A stretch of DNA of 64,000 bases, taken from Pseudanabaena sp. PCC 6802. GTDB taxonomy: Bacteria; Cyanobacteriota; Cyanobacteriia; Pseudanabaenales; Pseudanabaenaceae. A model generated the notes under the pieces. It searched no databases, was not told the origin of the DNA, and saw nothing but the letters and a program-made list of their open reading frames with translations. Numbering within the stretch: the first letter of the stretch is position 1; every line of letters starts with the position of its first letter. Where the stretch lies: contig NZ_KB235914.1 in the NCBI RefSeq assembly GCF_000332175.1, positions 1,675,368 through 1,739,367 of the forward strand, given 5' to 3'. Position numbers and translations under genes: made by a program. Below are positions 15,774 through 26,061 of this stretch, piece by piece.

Positions 15774-17522
15774 CTATATGCGATCGAGCACCTTCATGCC
15801 TAGGAATTCCAATCCTTTTTTCAAAACCTTAGCTGTGATGTAGCATAAAATCAGCCGAGAGGTTCTCTCTGGTTCCTCGGATTGTAGGACTGGGCATTGC
15901 TCGAAAAATTGATTGTATTTCTGACTGAGTTCAAATAGATATTGACAGATTCGATTCGGCATTAAATCTTCCGATACCGCTTCAATTATCTCGGCGAACT
16001 GCAACAGATGCTTGCCCAGGTTAACTTCCTCTTCCGCATTGAGATGAATGGATTGCGTATCTATAAGTTGAGAAAAGTCAATATTGCCTTTACGACTAAT
16101 TCCCTGCACCCTCGCATAGGCATAGAGCATATAGGGCGCAGTGTTACCCTGTAAAGCCAGCATCTTATCGTAGCTAAACGTGTAGTTGCTCGTGCGATTC
16201 TGGCTGAGATCGGCGTACTTAACTGCACCCAAACCTACAGCTGTGGAAACTTCTTGTTTAAATTCTTCAGAAGCTTCGGGGTTGTATTCTTCTGCAATCC
16301 TATGAGCGCGAGCGATCGCTTCGTCTAACAGACTTTTGAGCGTTACGGTTTCACCCGATCTCGTCTTCAATTTCTTCCCATCTTCTCCCAACACCAGACC
16401 GAAGGGAACGTGCTTGACCTTGACGCTGCTAGGTAACCAGCCCGCCCGATTTGCCACCTGGAAGACTTGAGCGAAGTGATCGGACTGTCCGGCATCGGTA
16501 ACGTAGATAATTCGTTCGGCTTTGTCGGTATGAATGCGATATCGCAATGCCGCCAGATCCGTGGTAGCATAGTTGTAACCACCATCGGATTTCTGCACGA
16601 TTAAGGGCAACCGATCTCCATCTTTATTGGTAAATCCTTCCAGAAACACGCATTGAGCGCCCCGATCTTCTTCCAATAACCCCAATGTCTGCAAGTCTTT
16701 GACGACATCGGCTAAATAGGGGTTGTAAAAAGACTCGCCGCGTTCGGTGAGTTCGATATCCAATGCATCGTAGATTTTCTGGAATTCCCGCCGCGACTGA
16801 TCGCACAGTAACTGCCATGCCAGTTTGGCCTCGCGATCGCCCGCTTGCAGTTCCACCACTGCTTGACGGGCAGCTTCTTTAAACTCCTCATCTTCATCAA
16901 ACCGCTTTTTAGCAGCGCGATATAATGCTACGAGGTCGCCTAAGTCCAGGGCATCGGATGTGGTTAGGGCGGCGGGATAGGCTTCGCGCAGGTAGGTAAT
17001 CAACATGCCAAATTGCGTGCCCCAGTCGCCGACATGGTTGAGACGCAGGACATCATGCCCCTGAAATTCCAGAATGCGGGCGATGCTATCGCCGATAATC
17101 GTCGATCGCAGGTGTCCGACATGCATTTCCTTAGCGATGTTGGGACTGGAAAAATCAACAACGATCCGCTGTGGGTTTTCAGTGGGGGGAATTGCCAGGC
17201 GATCGCTCGCTTGCATGTTCAGAAGTTGAGCTTCTAGATAACTGAGTTTGAGTTTGACATTTATAAACCCCGGCCCGTCGATGCTGGGGGCTTCGCAGAG
17301 GTCGTCGATCGCCAGATTCTCAATAATTTTGGTAGCGATTTCGCGGGGATTTTGCTTGAGCTTTTTGGTTAACCCCAAAGCGGCATTGCACTGATAGTCG
17401 CCAAACTTGCGATCCTTGGCAGCGGTGACGGCGGGGTCGGCATCGGCAAACTCTGCCCCAAACGCCGCAACGCAGGCATTGGTAAATCTTGTCTTTAACT
17501 CTGATAAAACTGAACTAGCCAT
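15774..17522 (-). CDS. argS: Arginyl-tRNA synthetase
   Basis: This 582-residue class I synthetase has an N-terminal Add-1 domain for tRNA contact and then [20 protein letters not shown], whose HVGH is the HIGH motif. The motif corresponding to KMSKS is in the [12 protein letters not shown] segment, altered as is usual in ArgRS. The C-terminal helical anticodon-binding domain contains [15 protein letters not shown]. It charges tRNA-Arg. Length is normal. It is divergent from the HIT gene, with about 90 bases for two promoters. Confidence 0.97.
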   Translation of the reverse strand: MASSVLSELKTRFTNACVAAFGAEFADADPAVTAAKDRKFGDYQCNAALGLTKKLKQNPREIATKIIENLAIDDLCEAPSIDGPGFINVKLKLSYLEAQLLNMQASDRLAIPPTENPQRIVVDFSSPNIAKEMHVGHLRSTIIGDSIARILEFQGHDVLRLNHVGDWGTQFGMLITYLREAYPAALTTSDALDLGDLVALYRAAKKRFDEDEEFKEAARQAVVELQAGDREAKLAWQLLCDQSRREFQKIYDALDIELTERGESFYNPYLADVVKDLQTLGLLEEDRGAQCVFLEGFTNKDGDRLPLIVQKSDGGYNYATTDLAALRYRIHTDKAERIIYVTDAGQSDHFAQVFQVANRAGWLPSSVKVKHVPFGLVLGEDGKKLKTRSGETVTLKSLLDEAIARAHRIAEEYNPEASEEFKQEVSTAVGLGAVKYADLSQNRTSNYTFSYDKMLALQGNTAPYMLYAYARVQGISRKGNIDFSQLIDTQSIHLNAEEEVNLGKHLLQFAEIIEAVSEDLMPNRICQYLFELSQKYNQFFEQCPVLQSEEPERTSRLILCYITAKVLKKGLEFLGMKVLDRI

Positions 17523-17610
17523 GAAAAAATTAACTTAACCCTAAGTGAACGATTCCTGCGAGGTATGTAGATTAAACTCTATCTCAGCTTACATAAGATA
17601 TGGAGCAGTT

Positions 17611-17961
17611 ATGCCCGAACCTTCTGAAACTATTTTTAGCAAAATTATTAAGCGCGAAATTCCAGCCAAAATTGTCTACGAAGACGATCGCGCTCTAGCC
17701 TTTCATGACATCAATCCCCAAGCTCCCGTCCATATTTTGGTAGTACCGAAACAACCCATACCAATGCTGTCGCAGGCTCAGGATCGAGATGAATCCTTAC
17801 TCGGCCATCTCCTCCTGGTTGCCGCAAAAGTCGCTCAGGATGCGGGTCTAGAGCAAAATTTTCGTTTAGTTGTCAATAACGGGCGCGGGGCAGGGCAGAC
17901 GGTATTTCACTTGCACCTCCACATTTTAGGCGGGCGATCGCTGGCATGGCCGCCAGGTTAG
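17611..17961 (+). CDS. HIT family (HINT-type) nucleotide hydrolase
   Basis: I chose ATG 17611 (116 residues) with GGAG upstream; an earlier in-frame start at 17545 would lie in the promoter region. [20 protein letters not shown] at residues 8-27 and [18 protein letters not shown] are standard for HINT proteins. The catalytic histidine triad is HLHLHILGG near the C-terminus. These enzymes cleave adenosine phosphoramidates and related AMP conjugates. It stands alone, divergent from argS. Confidence 0.93.
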   Translation: MPEPSETIFSKIIKREIPAKIVYEDDRALAFHDINPQAPVHILVVPKQPIPMLSQAQDRDESLLGHLLLVAAKVAQDAGLEQNFRLVVNNGRGAGQTVFHLHLHILGGRSLAWPPG

Positions 17962-18134
17962 GTGCGATTCCCACGACGAAGATGTCCCAATAACTCTAGG
18001 GACAGTGCCCCCGTGCCTGCGCCCCATTCTTGTCCCCATGCCTGCCCCATACCAACCCATTGAGCGATCGCGACAATCGCTAAGGTTAAAATAACAATGC
18101 GAGCATATATGCAGCAGGATCGAACTAATCGCAC
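17958..18134 (-). CDS. Possible small exported protein
   Basis: A 58-codon minus-strand frame from GTG 18134 encodes a basic start ([12 protein letters not shown]), a hydrophobic core ([18 protein letters not shown]), an AWGQ cleavage-like site and a short tail ending HLRRGNRT. This is how a signal peptide looks. Its stop overlaps the HIT stop, so the genes converge tail to tail. There is no clear ribosome site and I know no homologue. It may be chance. Confidence 0.25.
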   Translation of the reverse strand: MRLVRSCCIYARIVILTLAIVAIAQWVGMGQAWGQEWGAGTGALSLELLGHLRRGNRT

Positions 18135-18157
18135 CAACCCAGCTAATCAGTCAAGTT

Positions 18158-18940
18158 ATGTACAATCCTACCCAAATAATCGACGAGGATTTGCTGTATC
18201 CAAGCGAGGACGGTAAGCCTATGGCAGCAAATACCGAGCATTTCAACTGGATCGTCTTGTTAAAAGAGAATCTCGACGCTTTGTTTGCCGATCGCGAGGA
18301 TGTCCTGGTCGTTGGCGATGTATTCTGGTATCCCGTGCGATCGCAACTAATTGCCCCCACTGCTCCCGACGTGATGGTGGCTTTTGGTAGACCAAAGGGC
18401 AAACGCAAGTCTTACCGCCAGTGGCGCGAGGAGAATATTGCCCCACAGGTTGTATTCGAGATCCTCTCTCCCAGTAACGATCCCGATGAAATGAGCCGTA
18501 AGTTCGAGTTTTATCAACAGTACGGCGTAGAGGAATATTACACCTACAACTTAGAAACCCATGACTTTGACGTATGGTTGCGCCGTCGGCACAGGCTCGT
18601 CCCGGTGCGCCGTACTAATGGCTGGTTCAGCCCGCGTTTGGGCATTCGGTTCGAGCTATCGCACGGCGTTCTGGAGGTCTTTTACCCCAATGGAGAAAAA
18701 TTCCTCACCACCATAGAAATGATTCAAAGACAGAAGGCAGCAGAGCAGTTCGCCGAACAGGAACGACAAATCGCCGAGCAGGAACGACAAATCGCCGAAC
18801 AGGAACGACAAATCGCCGAGCAGGAACGACAAATCGCCGAACGGGAAAAACTAAGGGCTGATTCTAGCGAGCAGCAATTGCAGCAACTAATGGCGGCGTT
18901 GCGCGATCGGGGAATTAATCCTGAAGAGTTGTTGAACTGA
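18158..18940 (+). CDS. Uma2 family endonuclease with heptad coiled-coil tail
   Basis: The first 190 of 260 residues are a Uma2 PD-(D/E)XK domain: PTAPDVMVAFG supplies the Asp, APQVVFEILSPSNDP the Glu, and RKFEFYQQYGVEEYYTY the Lys helix. The last 65 residues form a coiled coil. It contains four perfect copies of the heptad EQERQIA and a fifth altered one, encoded by 21-base tandem repeats between about 18757 and 18845. Such repeats change copy number easily. The coil probably drives dimer formation. Function is unknown. Confidence 0.9.
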   Translation: MYNPTQIIDEDLLYPSEDGKPMAANTEHFNWIVLLKENLDALFADREDVLVVGDVFWYPVRSQLIAPTAPDVMVAFGRPKGKRKSYRQWREENIAPQVVFEILSPSNDPDEMSRKFEFYQQYGVEEYYTYNLETHDFDVWLRRRHRLVPVRRTNGWFSPRLGIRFELSHGVLEVFYPNGEKFLTTIEMIQRQKAAEQFAEQERQIAEQERQIAEQERQIAEQERQIAEREKLRADSSEQQLQQLMAALRDRGINPEELLN

Positions 18941-18960
18941 ATACCAAGTGCGATCGGATT

Positions 18961-20289
18961 TCATGACGGTTGCCCAGTTAGGCGTAAATACACCGTTGCT
19001 AGAGCCTTAGCATCTCCCACATTGCCTGGGAATAAAACTACTGGCAAATTGGGAAATAATGGGTGGTTGTCGGGGGTAGTGACAACGGAGCAGCCAGCCA
19101 GAATTTGACCCAAGAGACGAGCCGCAGGCAGCGCCAGACCCGTACTTAAAACATCATTCGACGTAATGCCGCCTTTACTGATTAAAAAGCCGATATCTTG
19201 GGGTAACCCGCGCACGACATCCATTAACAGCCCCGACACAGCTTGACCGAATTCTAAACGGGTTTGTGCGTCCGCAAATGTCAATTCCTGACGACTGGTA
19301 AAAACGACTGCGGTTTTTCCCGTTACATGGGCAGACTCTACCTTTGCCAACACCTCAGATAGCAGGGCGGGGGCGGAAACAGCAGGATTATCTAATAGGC
19401 GCGCTACCTCCACTTCTACGGGTTCAGTACCTGCAGTTTGCAATAGTTGTTCTAACTGCTCCGTGGTCTTTTTAACATGCGAACCGACGATTACCGCTCC
19501 AGGTTTCTGCGATCGCACGTACTGCGACATCGACTCCGCCGCGATCGGTTGTGGTGGTAGCTGTGCTAGGGCAGTGAGCAAACTGGCGGCGCTACGAAAC
19601 AGGAAGTGCTTGCCCTCAGAGGCAGCCTCCAGCAAATCGCTGGCAAAGCGATCCAGATCCGCCTGTACTTCGGCATCCACTACGCAGCACTGATTGTTGC
19701 TTAATTGCATTAAGCGCTCCAGGCTGCCCTGGCGGATTTCGTCTAATAAAAATCGCGTTACTGCCGTGGCGGGAATTCTGCCTTTGGTCTTTTCCTCCAC
19801 GTAATCGGGCAAATAACTATGTTGGTAGCCAAATACGGAATCCTTGGCAAATTCCGTCAAGTGCGTAGGTGTAGGCACGCCATCGACGATCAGGTAATGC
19901 ACGCTATCGCGGGTAAAGCGTCCTCCCTCAAAAAACGCTGGTACCAGGAAATGGGCATCGAACGGCCCCACCTCTGCCGCGATCGCATCGGTTTCAATTG
20001 GATAGTGTCCCCGCAGAGTGGAATCAGAACGGCTGACTACTAAAAATTCTGTAATCTGCTCCGCTGCGAGAGCTAGCTTGAGGTTGTGGCAAACTTCACG
20101 GGTAATGGCATCGGCGGCATCCGGCGCGATCGCTCTGGTATTAGTGAGAACGAACATCAGCGGCGACGCATCGGCTAAACCAATTCTGAGCGCGTCCACG
20201 TCCCAACGGGTTAACAACAGGCAGCTATGCACGGTTTGCGATCCGGTGGGGTCGTCATCTAACACGATAATCTTGGGACGTGTATTCAT
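18961..20289 (-). CDS. DUF1537 four-carbon acid sugar kinase-like protein
   Basis: The product has 442 residues. The N-terminal domain starts IIVLDDDPTGSQTVHSCLLL; D-D-D-P-T-G is the signature of the DUF1537 (OtnK/DtnK-like) kinases. It continues with VLTNTRAIAP and VSRSDSTLRGHYP, which bind the sugar acid. The C-terminal nucleotide-binding domain has GFLISKGGITSNDVLSTGL. Known members phosphorylate threonate, erythronate or tetronate-type acids. The usual partners (aldolase, dehydrogenase) are absent here, so the substrate is open. It is divergent from the DMT exporter. Confidence 0.88.
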   Translation of the reverse strand: MNTRPKIIVLDDDPTGSQTVHSCLLLTRWDVDALRIGLADASPLMFVLTNTRAIAPDAADAITREVCHNLKLALAAEQITEFLVVSRSDSTLRGHYPIETDAIAAEVGPFDAHFLVPAFFEGGRFTRDSVHYLIVDGVPTPTHLTEFAKDSVFGYQHSYLPDYVEEKTKGRIPATAVTRFLLDEIRQGSLERLMQLSNNQCCVVDAEVQADLDRFASDLLEAASEGKHFLFRSAASLLTALAQLPPQPIAAESMSQYVRSQKPGAVIVGSHVKKTTEQLEQLLQTAGTEPVEVEVARLLDNPAVSAPALLSEVLAKVESAHVTGKTAVVFTSRQELTFADAQTRLEFGQAVSGLLMDVVRGLPQDIGFLISKGGITSNDVLSTGLALPAARLLGQILAGCSVVTTPDNHPLFPNLPVVLFPGNVGDAKALATVYLRLTGQPS

Positions 20290-20466
20290 CTAGGTATCAA
20301 AGGTGTGGATTTAAATTATTGTTTCACATGTTGGGAATTGGGGATTGGAAGTATCGACCAATGGGGGAATGCGGAGTTCGGTAAAATTGTTTACGATTTT
20401 TTATTACAAAAACTTTACAATTTAACAATCGCATTTAGTTGAATTGCGATCCTTAACTAAGCCACT

Positions 20467-21525
20467 ATGTCCGTTAAAATGCCTGCTCACATGCCTGCCA
20501 TCAGTCGCCAGTCTGTTTTTGTCATCTTGCCTTTTTTCCTGTGGGGTACGGCAATGGTGGTGATGAAGTCGGTTTTGCCGCACACCAGTCCTTTCTTTTT
20601 GGCGGCGGTGCGCTTGATTCCGGCTGGCATCTTATTGCTAATTGCTGCTAGTTGGCTGGGGCGACAGCAGGTGCAAGGGTGGCGGGCGTGGCTGTGGGTT
20701 GCTTTATTTGCGCTGGTGGACGGGACGTTATTTCAAGGTTTTTTGGCATTAGGCTTAGTAAGGACTGGTGCGGGATTGGGTTCGCTCCTGATTGACTCGC
20801 AACCTTTGGCGGTAGCGGTTCTGGCGGCATTATTTTACCAGGAGCGCATTGGCCCGATCGCAATAGGAGGATTGCTGCTTGGCATCTTGGGTATAAGCAC
20901 GATCGGTCTGCCTGCTAATTTAATGAATGCTTTGCTAGCGGGGGATTTAGCTGCGGTCTGGCATGGCGGTATCTTCACGCTGGGGGAATGGTTTATGTTG
21001 GGGGCTTCTCTCTCGATGGCGGTGGGAACGATTTTGATTCGCCCTGTGGTGCGGAATGTCGATCCTGTCGTGGCAACGGGTTGGCATATGATTTTGGGCG
21101 GGTTGCCACTGCTGGCGGTTTCGGCTCTGACGGAAACGCACCAATGGCAGGATCTCAGTACTTGGGGCTGGTTGGGCATGTCGTATATGACGGTCATGGG
21201 TAGCGCGATCGCCTACGGTCTATTTTTCTACTTTGCCGCTTCGGGCAGTCTCACAACATTGAGCGCCTTAACATTTTCTACACCCGTGTTTGCATTACTA
21301 TTTGGGAGTATATTTTTAGGGGAAAGCCTGACCAAAGTGCAGTGGATAGGGGTAATTCTGACTTTGACCAGTATCTATCTGGTGAGCGTCCGCCAGAGCG
21401 ATCGACCTGAGGTAGAAGATTCGTCCTCAAGCAAAGCGATCGCTGGTAGCGAAACATCCTTCCCAGACCTATCTCAGCTAGAAACATTGTCAACATTGGC
21501 ACAGGAAGTTACAATCCGCGAGTGA
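20467..21525 (+). CDS. DMT superfamily (EamA) exporter
   Basis: This 352-residue protein has about ten hydrophobic segments in two EamA halves, starting with FVILPFFLWGTAMVVMKSV and repeating near SMAVGTILIRPVV. GLVRTGAGLGSLLIDSQPL and ALTFSTPVFALLFG are the conserved ends of the two EamA halves. Members export amino acids, nucleotides or other small metabolites. The last 45 residues are a polar, probably cytoplasmic tail. The glycosyltransferase-like gene starts 20 bases later on the same strand, so they may be cotranscribed. Confidence 0.9.
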   Translation: MSVKMPAHMPAISRQSVFVILPFFLWGTAMVVMKSVLPHTSPFFLAAVRLIPAGILLLIAASWLGRQQVQGWRAWLWVALFALVDGTLFQGFLALGLVRTGAGLGSLLIDSQPLAVAVLAALFYQERIGPIAIGGLLLGILGISTIGLPANLMNALLAGDLAAVWHGGIFTLGEWFMLGASLSMAVGTILIRPVVRNVDPVVATGWHMILGGLPLLAVSALTETHQWQDLSTWGWLGMSYMTVMGSAIAYGLFFYFAASGSLTTLSALTFSTPVFALLFGSIFLGESLTKVQWIGVILTLTSIYLVSVRQSDRPEVEDSSSSKAIAGSETSFPDLSQLETLSTLAQEVTIRE

Positions 21526-21545
21526 ATGGAGTGAGCGAACGAAAT

Positions 21546-22637
21546 ATGCCAACTGCTTATTTTGCTATTACCAACCACGGCTTCGGCCATACCACTCGTC
21601 TATCCTCTGTCATTGCAGAATTGCAAGCTCGCTGTTCCGACCTTAATGTCATCATCGCTACTACCGCGCCGCGCTGGCTGCTAGAGTCATATATTTCCAG
21701 CGACTTTATTTATCATCAGCGTTCGTTTGACGTGGGCGTAATCCAATCGGATAGTCTGAATATGGATAAAACCGCCACGCTCGATAAGCTGAACTACATC
21801 CGTACTAACCAGTCCGAGCTGATCGAGCAAGAAGTGGAGTTTCTCCATGCTCATAATGTGGATCTAATTGTGGCTGATATTCCGCCGTTAGTTGCCGCGA
21901 TCGCTGCTGCTGCCGATATACCCTGTTGGATGACTGGGAACTTTGGTTGGGATTTCATCTATCAGGATTGGGTAGAGCAGGGTGAGACGGAATTTACAGA
22001 GGTTACGAAATGGATATTGCAGTTACACGGTCAATGCGATCGCCTGTTTCGTCTGCCGTTCCACGAACCGATGTCTGGCTTTAGTAACGTGCAGGATATT
22101 GGTTTTACAGGGGGCAATCCCAGATTTAGCCGCGAGGAACTCTGCGATCGCTTTGAGATGTGCAGCATCCAACCCAAAGCCCTGCTCACATTTGGCGGTC
22201 TGAGTTTGAATGCCATTCCTTACCACAATCTCTCCAAATTCCCCGACTGGCAATTTATTACGTTCGATCGCGATGCTCCCGACTTACCGAATCTCAAGCA
22301 GATTTGCGGGCATACGTTGCGCCCTGTAGATTTGATGCCCATCTGCGATCGCGTCATTTCCAAACCAGGATACAGCACTCTTTCCGAAGCCTGTCGCGTC
22401 GGCGTACCCGTTGTGTGCCTCACTCGCGACGGTTTCTCCGAGGCAGAAATCCTGATTGACGGATTGCAGGACTACAACCACCATCTGATTATCTCACCAG
22501 AAGATTTTTATGATGGCGATTGGCAATTTCTCAATACCGACATGCAGCCACCGCGCCAACCAGATTGCATTCCAGATCATCACGGTGAAGTAGCGATCGC
22601 CACAAGTATTTTGGAATATCTAGGAGCAGGAGGATAA
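21546..22637 (+). CDS. Glycosyltransferase-like protein (GT-B fold)
   Basis: I chose ATG 21546 (363 residues); an in-frame GTG 24 bases earlier overlaps the DMT stop. It starts TAYFAITNHGFGHTTRLSSV, a GT-B N-terminal strand with a G-F-G-H loop like that of MurG-type enzymes. The C-terminal half has KALLTFGGLSLNAIPY and RVISKPGYSTLSEACRVGVP, the donor-nucleotide region. The acceptor and product are unknown. It is followed by ndbB on the same strand after 61 bases. Confidence 0.75.
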   Translation: MPTAYFAITNHGFGHTTRLSSVIAELQARCSDLNVIIATTAPRWLLESYISSDFIYHQRSFDVGVIQSDSLNMDKTATLDKLNYIRTNQSELIEQEVEFLHAHNVDLIVADIPPLVAAIAAAADIPCWMTGNFGWDFIYQDWVEQGETEFTEVTKWILQLHGQCDRLFRLPFHEPMSGFSNVQDIGFTGGNPRFSREELCDRFEMCSIQPKALLTFGGLSLNAIPYHNLSKFPDWQFITFDRDAPDLPNLKQICGHTLRPVDLMPICDRVISKPGYSTLSEACRVGVPVVCLTRDGFSEAEILIDGLQDYNHHLIISPEDFYDGDWQFLNTDMQPPRQPDCIPDHHGEVAIATSILEYLGAGG

Positions 22638-22678
22638 ACACCCTATACCACTAACAATTCGCTACAATACGAGGCAGT

Positions 22679-22698
22679 GGAGTAAAAACATGGCCTAG
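22679..22698 (+). promoter_or_regulatory. Ribosome site feeding a two-codon frame before ndbB
   Basis: GGAG (22679-22682) is 7 bases from ATG 22690. That ATG is followed by GCC and TAG, then by the ATG of ndbB at 22699, all in one frame. The ribosome site is correctly spaced for the first ATG but 16 bases from the second. Either a third codon mutated to a stop and ribosomes restart at once, or the two-codon frame is a deliberate leader. Confidence 0.5.
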
Positions 22699-23916
22699 AT
22701 GAGTCGCATTTGTATTCTTGGTGGTGGATTTGGCGGTTTGTATACCGCCCTCAGCCTTACGCGTCTGCCCTGGGCAGAAACGCCAGAAATTATTTTGATC
22801 GACAAGAGCGATCGCTTTTTGTTTACACCGCTATTGTACGAGCTGGTAACGGGCGAGTTGCAAGCATGGGAGATCGCGCCAACTTTTGCCGATCTGCTAG
22901 CTGATACTGGCATTCATTTCGTGCAAGGTCACGTCAACGACATCAATATTGCCGATCGCGAAGTGAGCGTTGCCATTGCCTCTCAAATTGCTACTATGAG
23001 CTACGATCGCCTGCTGCTTGCGATCGGCGGCGAAACGCCCATCGACCTCGTACCCGGTGCGTCAGAATATGCCATCCCATTTCGTACCCTTGCCGATGCC
23101 CAGCGTCTGGAACAGCGTCTGAGCTTTTTGGAAAAGTCCGATCGCGAGAAAATTCGCGTTTGTATTGCTGGTGCGGGTGCAAGCGGGATCGAACTAGCCT
23201 GCAAGATTGCCGATCGCCTGAAAGAGAGGGGCAGAGTCCGCATTGTCGATCGCAATCCTACAATCTTGCCCGACTCGACTGCGACTAACAGGGCGATCGC
23301 CGAACGCGCGCTTCTAACCAGAGGAGTATGGCTGGATTTATCAACGAGCGTTTCCGAAGTGACCGAGCAGGAAGTAACACTGGACTACAGTAGCGGCAGC
23401 GACACCTTACCTGTTGATATTGTGATGTGGACGGTTGGCAACAGTTTTTCCAGACTAATTCAGAAACTGCACTTACCCCACGCGCAACGGGGGCAAATCC
23501 TGACGGAACCTACATTACAGGTACAAAGCCATCCAGATATCTTTGCCATAGGCGATCTGGCAAGCTGTCCTGACGAAAATGCCAACCCGTTACCCGCCAC
23601 GGCGCAAGTAGCGTTCCAGCAGGCTCAATACTGTGCCTTTAATATCTGGGCTAGCCTGCACGATCGCGACCTACTGCCCTTCCGTTATCTCGCCTTGGGG
23701 GAGTTCATTTGTCTGGGCACAGATAGCGCTGCTATGTCAGCATTTGGACGCTTTTCCGTTGATGGCATTCCTGCTTATGTCCTTCGCCGCTTTATCTATC
23801 TTCTGCGCATGCCAACATTACAGCATCAACTTAAGGTAGGCTTTAACTGGATTGGTAAGCCGATTTTAGAAGCGATTTCGTCCCGAATGCCTCCGACCGC
23901 CAACCAAAGAAGATAA
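22699..23916 (+). CDS. ndbB: Type 2 NAD(P)H-quinone oxidoreductase, NdbB-like
   Basis: The 405 residues contain two Rossmann motifs: RICILGGGFGGLYTALSL for FAD and RVCIAGAGASGIELACKIA for NAD(P)H. FLFTPLLYELVTGE and DIFAIGDLASCPDE are NDH-2 hallmarks. From memory it aligns along its whole length with Synechocystis NdbB (slr1743), which with plant NDC1 reduces demethylphylloquinone before its final methylation. It is membrane-associated, with a C-terminal amphipathic segment. hpd starts 11 bases downstream, so the two are probably one operon for prenylquinone metabolism. Confidence 0.85.
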   Translation: MSRICILGGGFGGLYTALSLTRLPWAETPEIILIDKSDRFLFTPLLYELVTGELQAWEIAPTFADLLADTGIHFVQGHVNDINIADREVSVAIASQIATMSYDRLLLAIGGETPIDLVPGASEYAIPFRTLADAQRLEQRLSFLEKSDREKIRVCIAGAGASGIELACKIADRLKERGRVRIVDRNPTILPDSTATNRAIAERALLTRGVWLDLSTSVSEVTEQEVTLDYSSGSDTLPVDIVMWTVGNSFSRLIQKLHLPHAQRGQILTEPTLQVQSHPDIFAIGDLASCPDENANPLPATAQVAFQQAQYCAFNIWASLHDRDLLPFRYLALGEFICLGTDSAAMSAFGRFSVDGIPAYVLRRFIYLLRMPTLQHQLKVGFNWIGKPILEAISSRMPPTANQRR

Positions 23917-23927
23917 CTCTTAGCAAC

Positions 23928-24854
23928 ATGCTCGATTCTGCTAGAGCTAAATTCAAGCCGATTGGGTTTCACCACGTGCATTTTTATCTGGAAGATGTCG
24001 GGTATTGGTGCCAATGGTTTGAGACCTGTTTGGATTTCAGGGCGATCGCCACTGAGATCGATTCTCTAGTCAAAGATGCCCAGACAAGCATCTTACAGCA
24101 CGGTTCCATCCAAATTCGCCTGTCTGCCCCCCTGCGCGCCAGCAGCCCGGTTGCGCAGTTCCTCTCAGTACATCCACCTGGCATTGCCGAAGTTGGGTTT
24201 ACGGTCAATACCGATCTGCTTGAAGATATTGTTATCCCAGCTTGGGGAGATTTAACCCATCGTTTAATTGGTAAATCTCACAACCAGTTACCCACAAAAT
24301 CTATAACTTCTAGTTTGTTCAGCCACATCGATCATATCGTGCTCAATGTCCCTGTGGGAGAAATGCATGCGGCTATGCAGTGGTATACCGAACGAATGGG
24401 CTTGCGGGCAAGCGATCGCTTCTCCATTCGCACCGAGCGATCGGCGCTGAAAAGTATCGTGATGGAAAACGAAGATAGATCGATTCAAATGCCCATCAAC
24501 GAGCCATCCACATCCAACTCGCAAATCCAGGAATTCCTGGACTACAACTGCGGTGCTGGCATTCAACACCTGGCTTTACATACTTACGATATTGCGATCG
24601 CTGTCGATCGCTTAGAGCAAAGCGGCGTGAGATTCCTGAAGACCGAACCCAAAATTCTCATCGATACTCAGCCAACCCATCCAAATAAAGCTCTATTACA
24701 GATATTTACCCAGCCAATCTTCGATCGGCCTACATTCTTCTTTGAAATCATCCAGCGCCGCAATGATGCCCAGGGATTTGGTGAAGGAAATTTTCAGGCT
24801 TTATTTGAAGCGATCGAGCGCGAACAAATATCTCGGTCTACCTCACTAGCGTAA
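23928..24854 (+). CDS. hpd: 4-hydroxyphenylpyruvate dioxygenase
   Basis: The product has 308 residues with two vicinal-oxygen-chelate halves. The second half keeps the iron ligands: His in SHIDHIVLNVP, His in AGIQHLALHTYD and Glu in TFFFEIIQRR near the C-terminus. It turns 4-hydroxyphenylpyruvate into homogentisate, the head group of tocopherol and plastoquinone precursors. It is shorter than most HPPDs (340-390) and opens directly at the first half with GFHHVHFYLEDVGYWCQWF. It follows ndbB by 11 bases. Confidence 0.9.
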   Translation: MLDSARAKFKPIGFHHVHFYLEDVGYWCQWFETCLDFRAIATEIDSLVKDAQTSILQHGSIQIRLSAPLRASSPVAQFLSVHPPGIAEVGFTVNTDLLEDIVIPAWGDLTHRLIGKSHNQLPTKSITSSLFSHIDHIVLNVPVGEMHAAMQWYTERMGLRASDRFSIRTERSALKSIVMENEDRSIQMPINEPSTSNSQIQEFLDYNCGAGIQHLALHTYDIAIAVDRLEQSGVRFLKTEPKILIDTQPTHPNKALLQIFTQPIFDRPTFFFEIIQRRNDAQGFGEGNFQALFEAIEREQISRSTSLA

Positions 24855-24965
24855 GGCGATCGCTCCCCCATCTCAAAATCTATCCCATACCCGCAGATCG
24901 CAGCGGCTAATGCACCGCACGACCAGCTTTGAGGGATTCTAAGCGATCGGTTTGGAGCATCTATC

Positions 24966-25880
24966 TTAGGCTTTCGCAACTTGCATTTCAGGTGCCGTAC
25001 ACAGAGGAAATCCCATATTCTCCCTTTGGGTGAGATAAAGCTTGGCAACTTGTCTGGCTAAATTACGAATGCGTCCGATATATCGCACCCGTTCAGTAAC
25101 GGAAATGGCACCCCTCGCATCCAGCAAATTAAAGGTATGCGAGCATTTCAAAACATAATCAAACGCAGGTAAAACTAAATCTACTTCAATTAGTCGCGCT
25201 GACTCTTCTTCATACTGATTGAATAAGCGGAATAATAATTCCGTTTCCTGGATCTTTGTGCCAAAGTTGTAATGGCTATGTTCGACTTCGCTCTGGTGAT
25301 GTACCTGTCCGTAACTGACCTGCCCCAGTTCGGGATGCGATTGCCAGGTAATATCGAAAACAGAATTCACGCCCTGCAGGTACATGACCAGTCGCTCTAA
25401 GCCATAGGTAATCTCTACGGAGACAGGGCGACAATCCAAACCACCTGCCTGCTGGAAATAGGTAAACTGCGTTACTTCCATGCCATCGAGCCATACTTCC
25501 CAACCTACACCCCAAGCTCCAAGAGTAGGCGATTCCCAATCATCTTCTACAAAACGCACGTCGTGATCGGCGGGGTCGATTCCCAAATATTTCAGACTAT
25601 CGAGATACTGTTCCAGAATGTCATCGGGTGATGGTTTAATCAATACCTGAAACTGGTAGTAGTGTTGCAAGCGGTTAGGATTTTCCCCATATCGCCCATC
25701 CGTCGGTCGGCGACAGGGTTCGACATAGGCAACTCGCCAGGGTTCGGGACCGATTGCTCGCAAAAAAGTATGCGGGCTCATAGTACCTGCCCCTTTTTCA
25801 GTATCGTAGGGCTGGGCAATTAGACAACCGCGATCGCTCCAATATTTTTGTAGAGATAAGATAACTGATTGAAAATCCAT
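24966..25880 (-). CDS. glyQ: Glycyl-tRNA synthetase alpha subunit
   Basis: The 304 residues begin [19 protein letters not shown] and run through [20 protein letters not shown] and [20 protein letters not shown], the standard start of the bacterial alpha subunit. It contains class II motifs 2 and 3 and the conserved [19 protein letters not shown] near the end. It charges tRNA-Gly as an alpha2-beta2 enzyme. glyS is not in the window, as is common in cyanobacteria. Confidence 0.97.
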   Translation of the reverse strand: MDFQSVILSLQKYWSDRGCLIAQPYDTEKGAGTMSPHTFLRAIGPEPWRVAYVEPCRRPTDGRYGENPNRLQHYYQFQVLIKPSPDDILEQYLDSLKYLGIDPADHDVRFVEDDWESPTLGAWGVGWEVWLDGMEVTQFTYFQQAGGLDCRPVSVEITYGLERLVMYLQGVNSVFDITWQSHPELGQVSYGQVHHQSEVEHSHYNFGTKIQETELLFRLFNQYEEESARLIEVDLVLPAFDYVLKCSHTFNLLDARGAISVTERVRYIGRIRNLARQVAKLYLTQRENMGFPLCTAPEMQVAKA

Positions 25881-26061
25881 GAATTTCTAGCGAGGATTTT
25901 GCTCCTGCTCTAGTTAAAAATTATTTCGCCCTCAATTTTACAGGGGTTAGTGTCGATCTGGTCGATCGTATGCGTTAAGGAATTAAGAGAAAATTTCACC
26001 CCTCGCAGGGATTTTGTTTCTACAGTCGCGCTTGAGATCGCCGGGCATTTAATTTTCGATC

